A stretch of DNA of 64,000 bases, from the NCBI RefSeq assembly GCF_030504545.1, contig NZ_JAUKWP010000002.1, forward strand, positions 129,573 through 193,572, in the 5' to 3' direction. The DNA comes from Lactobacillus sp. YT155. GTDB lineage: Bacteria > Bacillota > Bacilli > Lactobacillales > Lactobacillaceae. Both the position numbers and the translations under genes were made by a program. The first letter of the stretch is position 1, and each line of letters starts with the position of its first letter. The notes below the pieces were generated by a model. That model was not told the origin of the DNA. It did no database searches and saw only the letters and a program-made list of their open reading frames with translations. This document shows positions 63,855 to 64,000 of this stretch, in pieces.

Positions 63855-64000
63855 ATAGTTTCGATGTTAATTCCACATCAGGATATTTATCTTTAAACCA
63901 GTTCTCAGCAAATCTATTTTCAAACAAGAATAATGGATTATCATCCATATCTTTAACAAGAATATTTCTTGATGATGACATTGATTCTTTAAGTTGTGAT
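63853..64000 (-). CDS. prfC: Peptide chain release factor 3, C-terminal end (partial)
   Basis: An open frame enters from the right edge and stops at 63853-63855, giving the last 49 residues. Segments such as [19 protein letters not shown] and [12 protein letters not shown] agree with the C-terminus of bacterial RF3, the GTPase that recycles RF1 and RF2. The GTPase domain is outside the window, so the call rests on the tail only. It is convergent with clpE. Confidence 0.6.
   Translation of the reverse strand, partial: SQLKESMSSSRNILVKDMDDNPLFLFENRFAENWFKDKYPDVELTSKL

Overview
The window is chromosomal DNA of a low-GC Lactobacillaceae. Pointers are HprK with HPr carrying His15 and Ser46, the ComFA/ComFC/CoiA competence proteins, an Spx-MecA-SpxH cluster, a CIRCE-controlled clpE, and gene orders such as hprK-lgt-gpsA, prfB-secA-hpf-comFC-comFA and ftsK-ymfF-ymfH-ymfI-rodZ-pgsA-cinA-recA-rny. 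Protein character suggests the Companilactobacillus (alimentarius/farciminis) area, but that is only an impression. No prophage, IS element, CRISPR array, rRNA or tRNA gene was found; this is mostly core genome.

Layout. 0.1-4.3 kb: trxB, gpsA, lgt, hprK and a small membrane protein. 4.4-12.3 kb: phosphate cluster (phoU, two pstB, pstA, pstC, pstS, a DUF1307-type lipoprotein, phoR, phoP), with a three-repeat Pho box before pstS. 12.3-18.2 kb: prfB with its programmed +1 frameshift, secA, a frameshifted internalin-like LPXTG surface protein, hpf. 18.3-25.5 kb: comFC-comFA, an IMPACT-family protein, tagO, rny, recA and a CinA C-terminal-domain-only gene. 25.5-35.6 kb: pgsA, rodZ, ymfI, ymfH, ymfF, ftsK, trmL, rlmA and an AI-2E family membrane protein. 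35.7-39.2 kb (+ strand): a lactonase-like beta-propeller protein, uppP, cutC and a HAD phosphatase. 39.2-47.5 kb: a lipoprotein, mgtE, a pseudouridine synthase, nadK, relQ, spxH, coiA, mecA, spxA and a YhfI-like hydrolase. 47.5-52.5 kb: an unknown protein and a Bce-type ABC transporter with a two-component system. 52.5-56.4 kb: AraC regulator, GH43 beta-xylosidase and MFS carrier. 56.4-59.3 kb: a leader-peptide attenuator and a TrpXYZ-like ABC transporter. 59.3-64 kb: ptsI, ptsH, clpE and the 3' end of a probable prfC.

Regulation is the most informative layer. The 290 bases before the TrpX-like gene hold a promoter, a 17-codon leader ORF with one Trp codon, and a complete set of mutually exclusive hairpins ending in a terminator. 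This is a full attenuator that predicts shut-off of uptake when tryptophan is plentiful. A shared 12-base motif, TTGCGTAATTWA, precedes comFA, cinA and coiA and is a good candidate for the late-competence promoter element of this lineage. Other sites are a LexA box before recA, a CIRCE on the clpE promoter, a cre-like site inside the hpf promoter, a cre-like site before the xylosidase, a large perfect dyad before the surface-protein gene, and a folded leader with alternative pairings before trmL.
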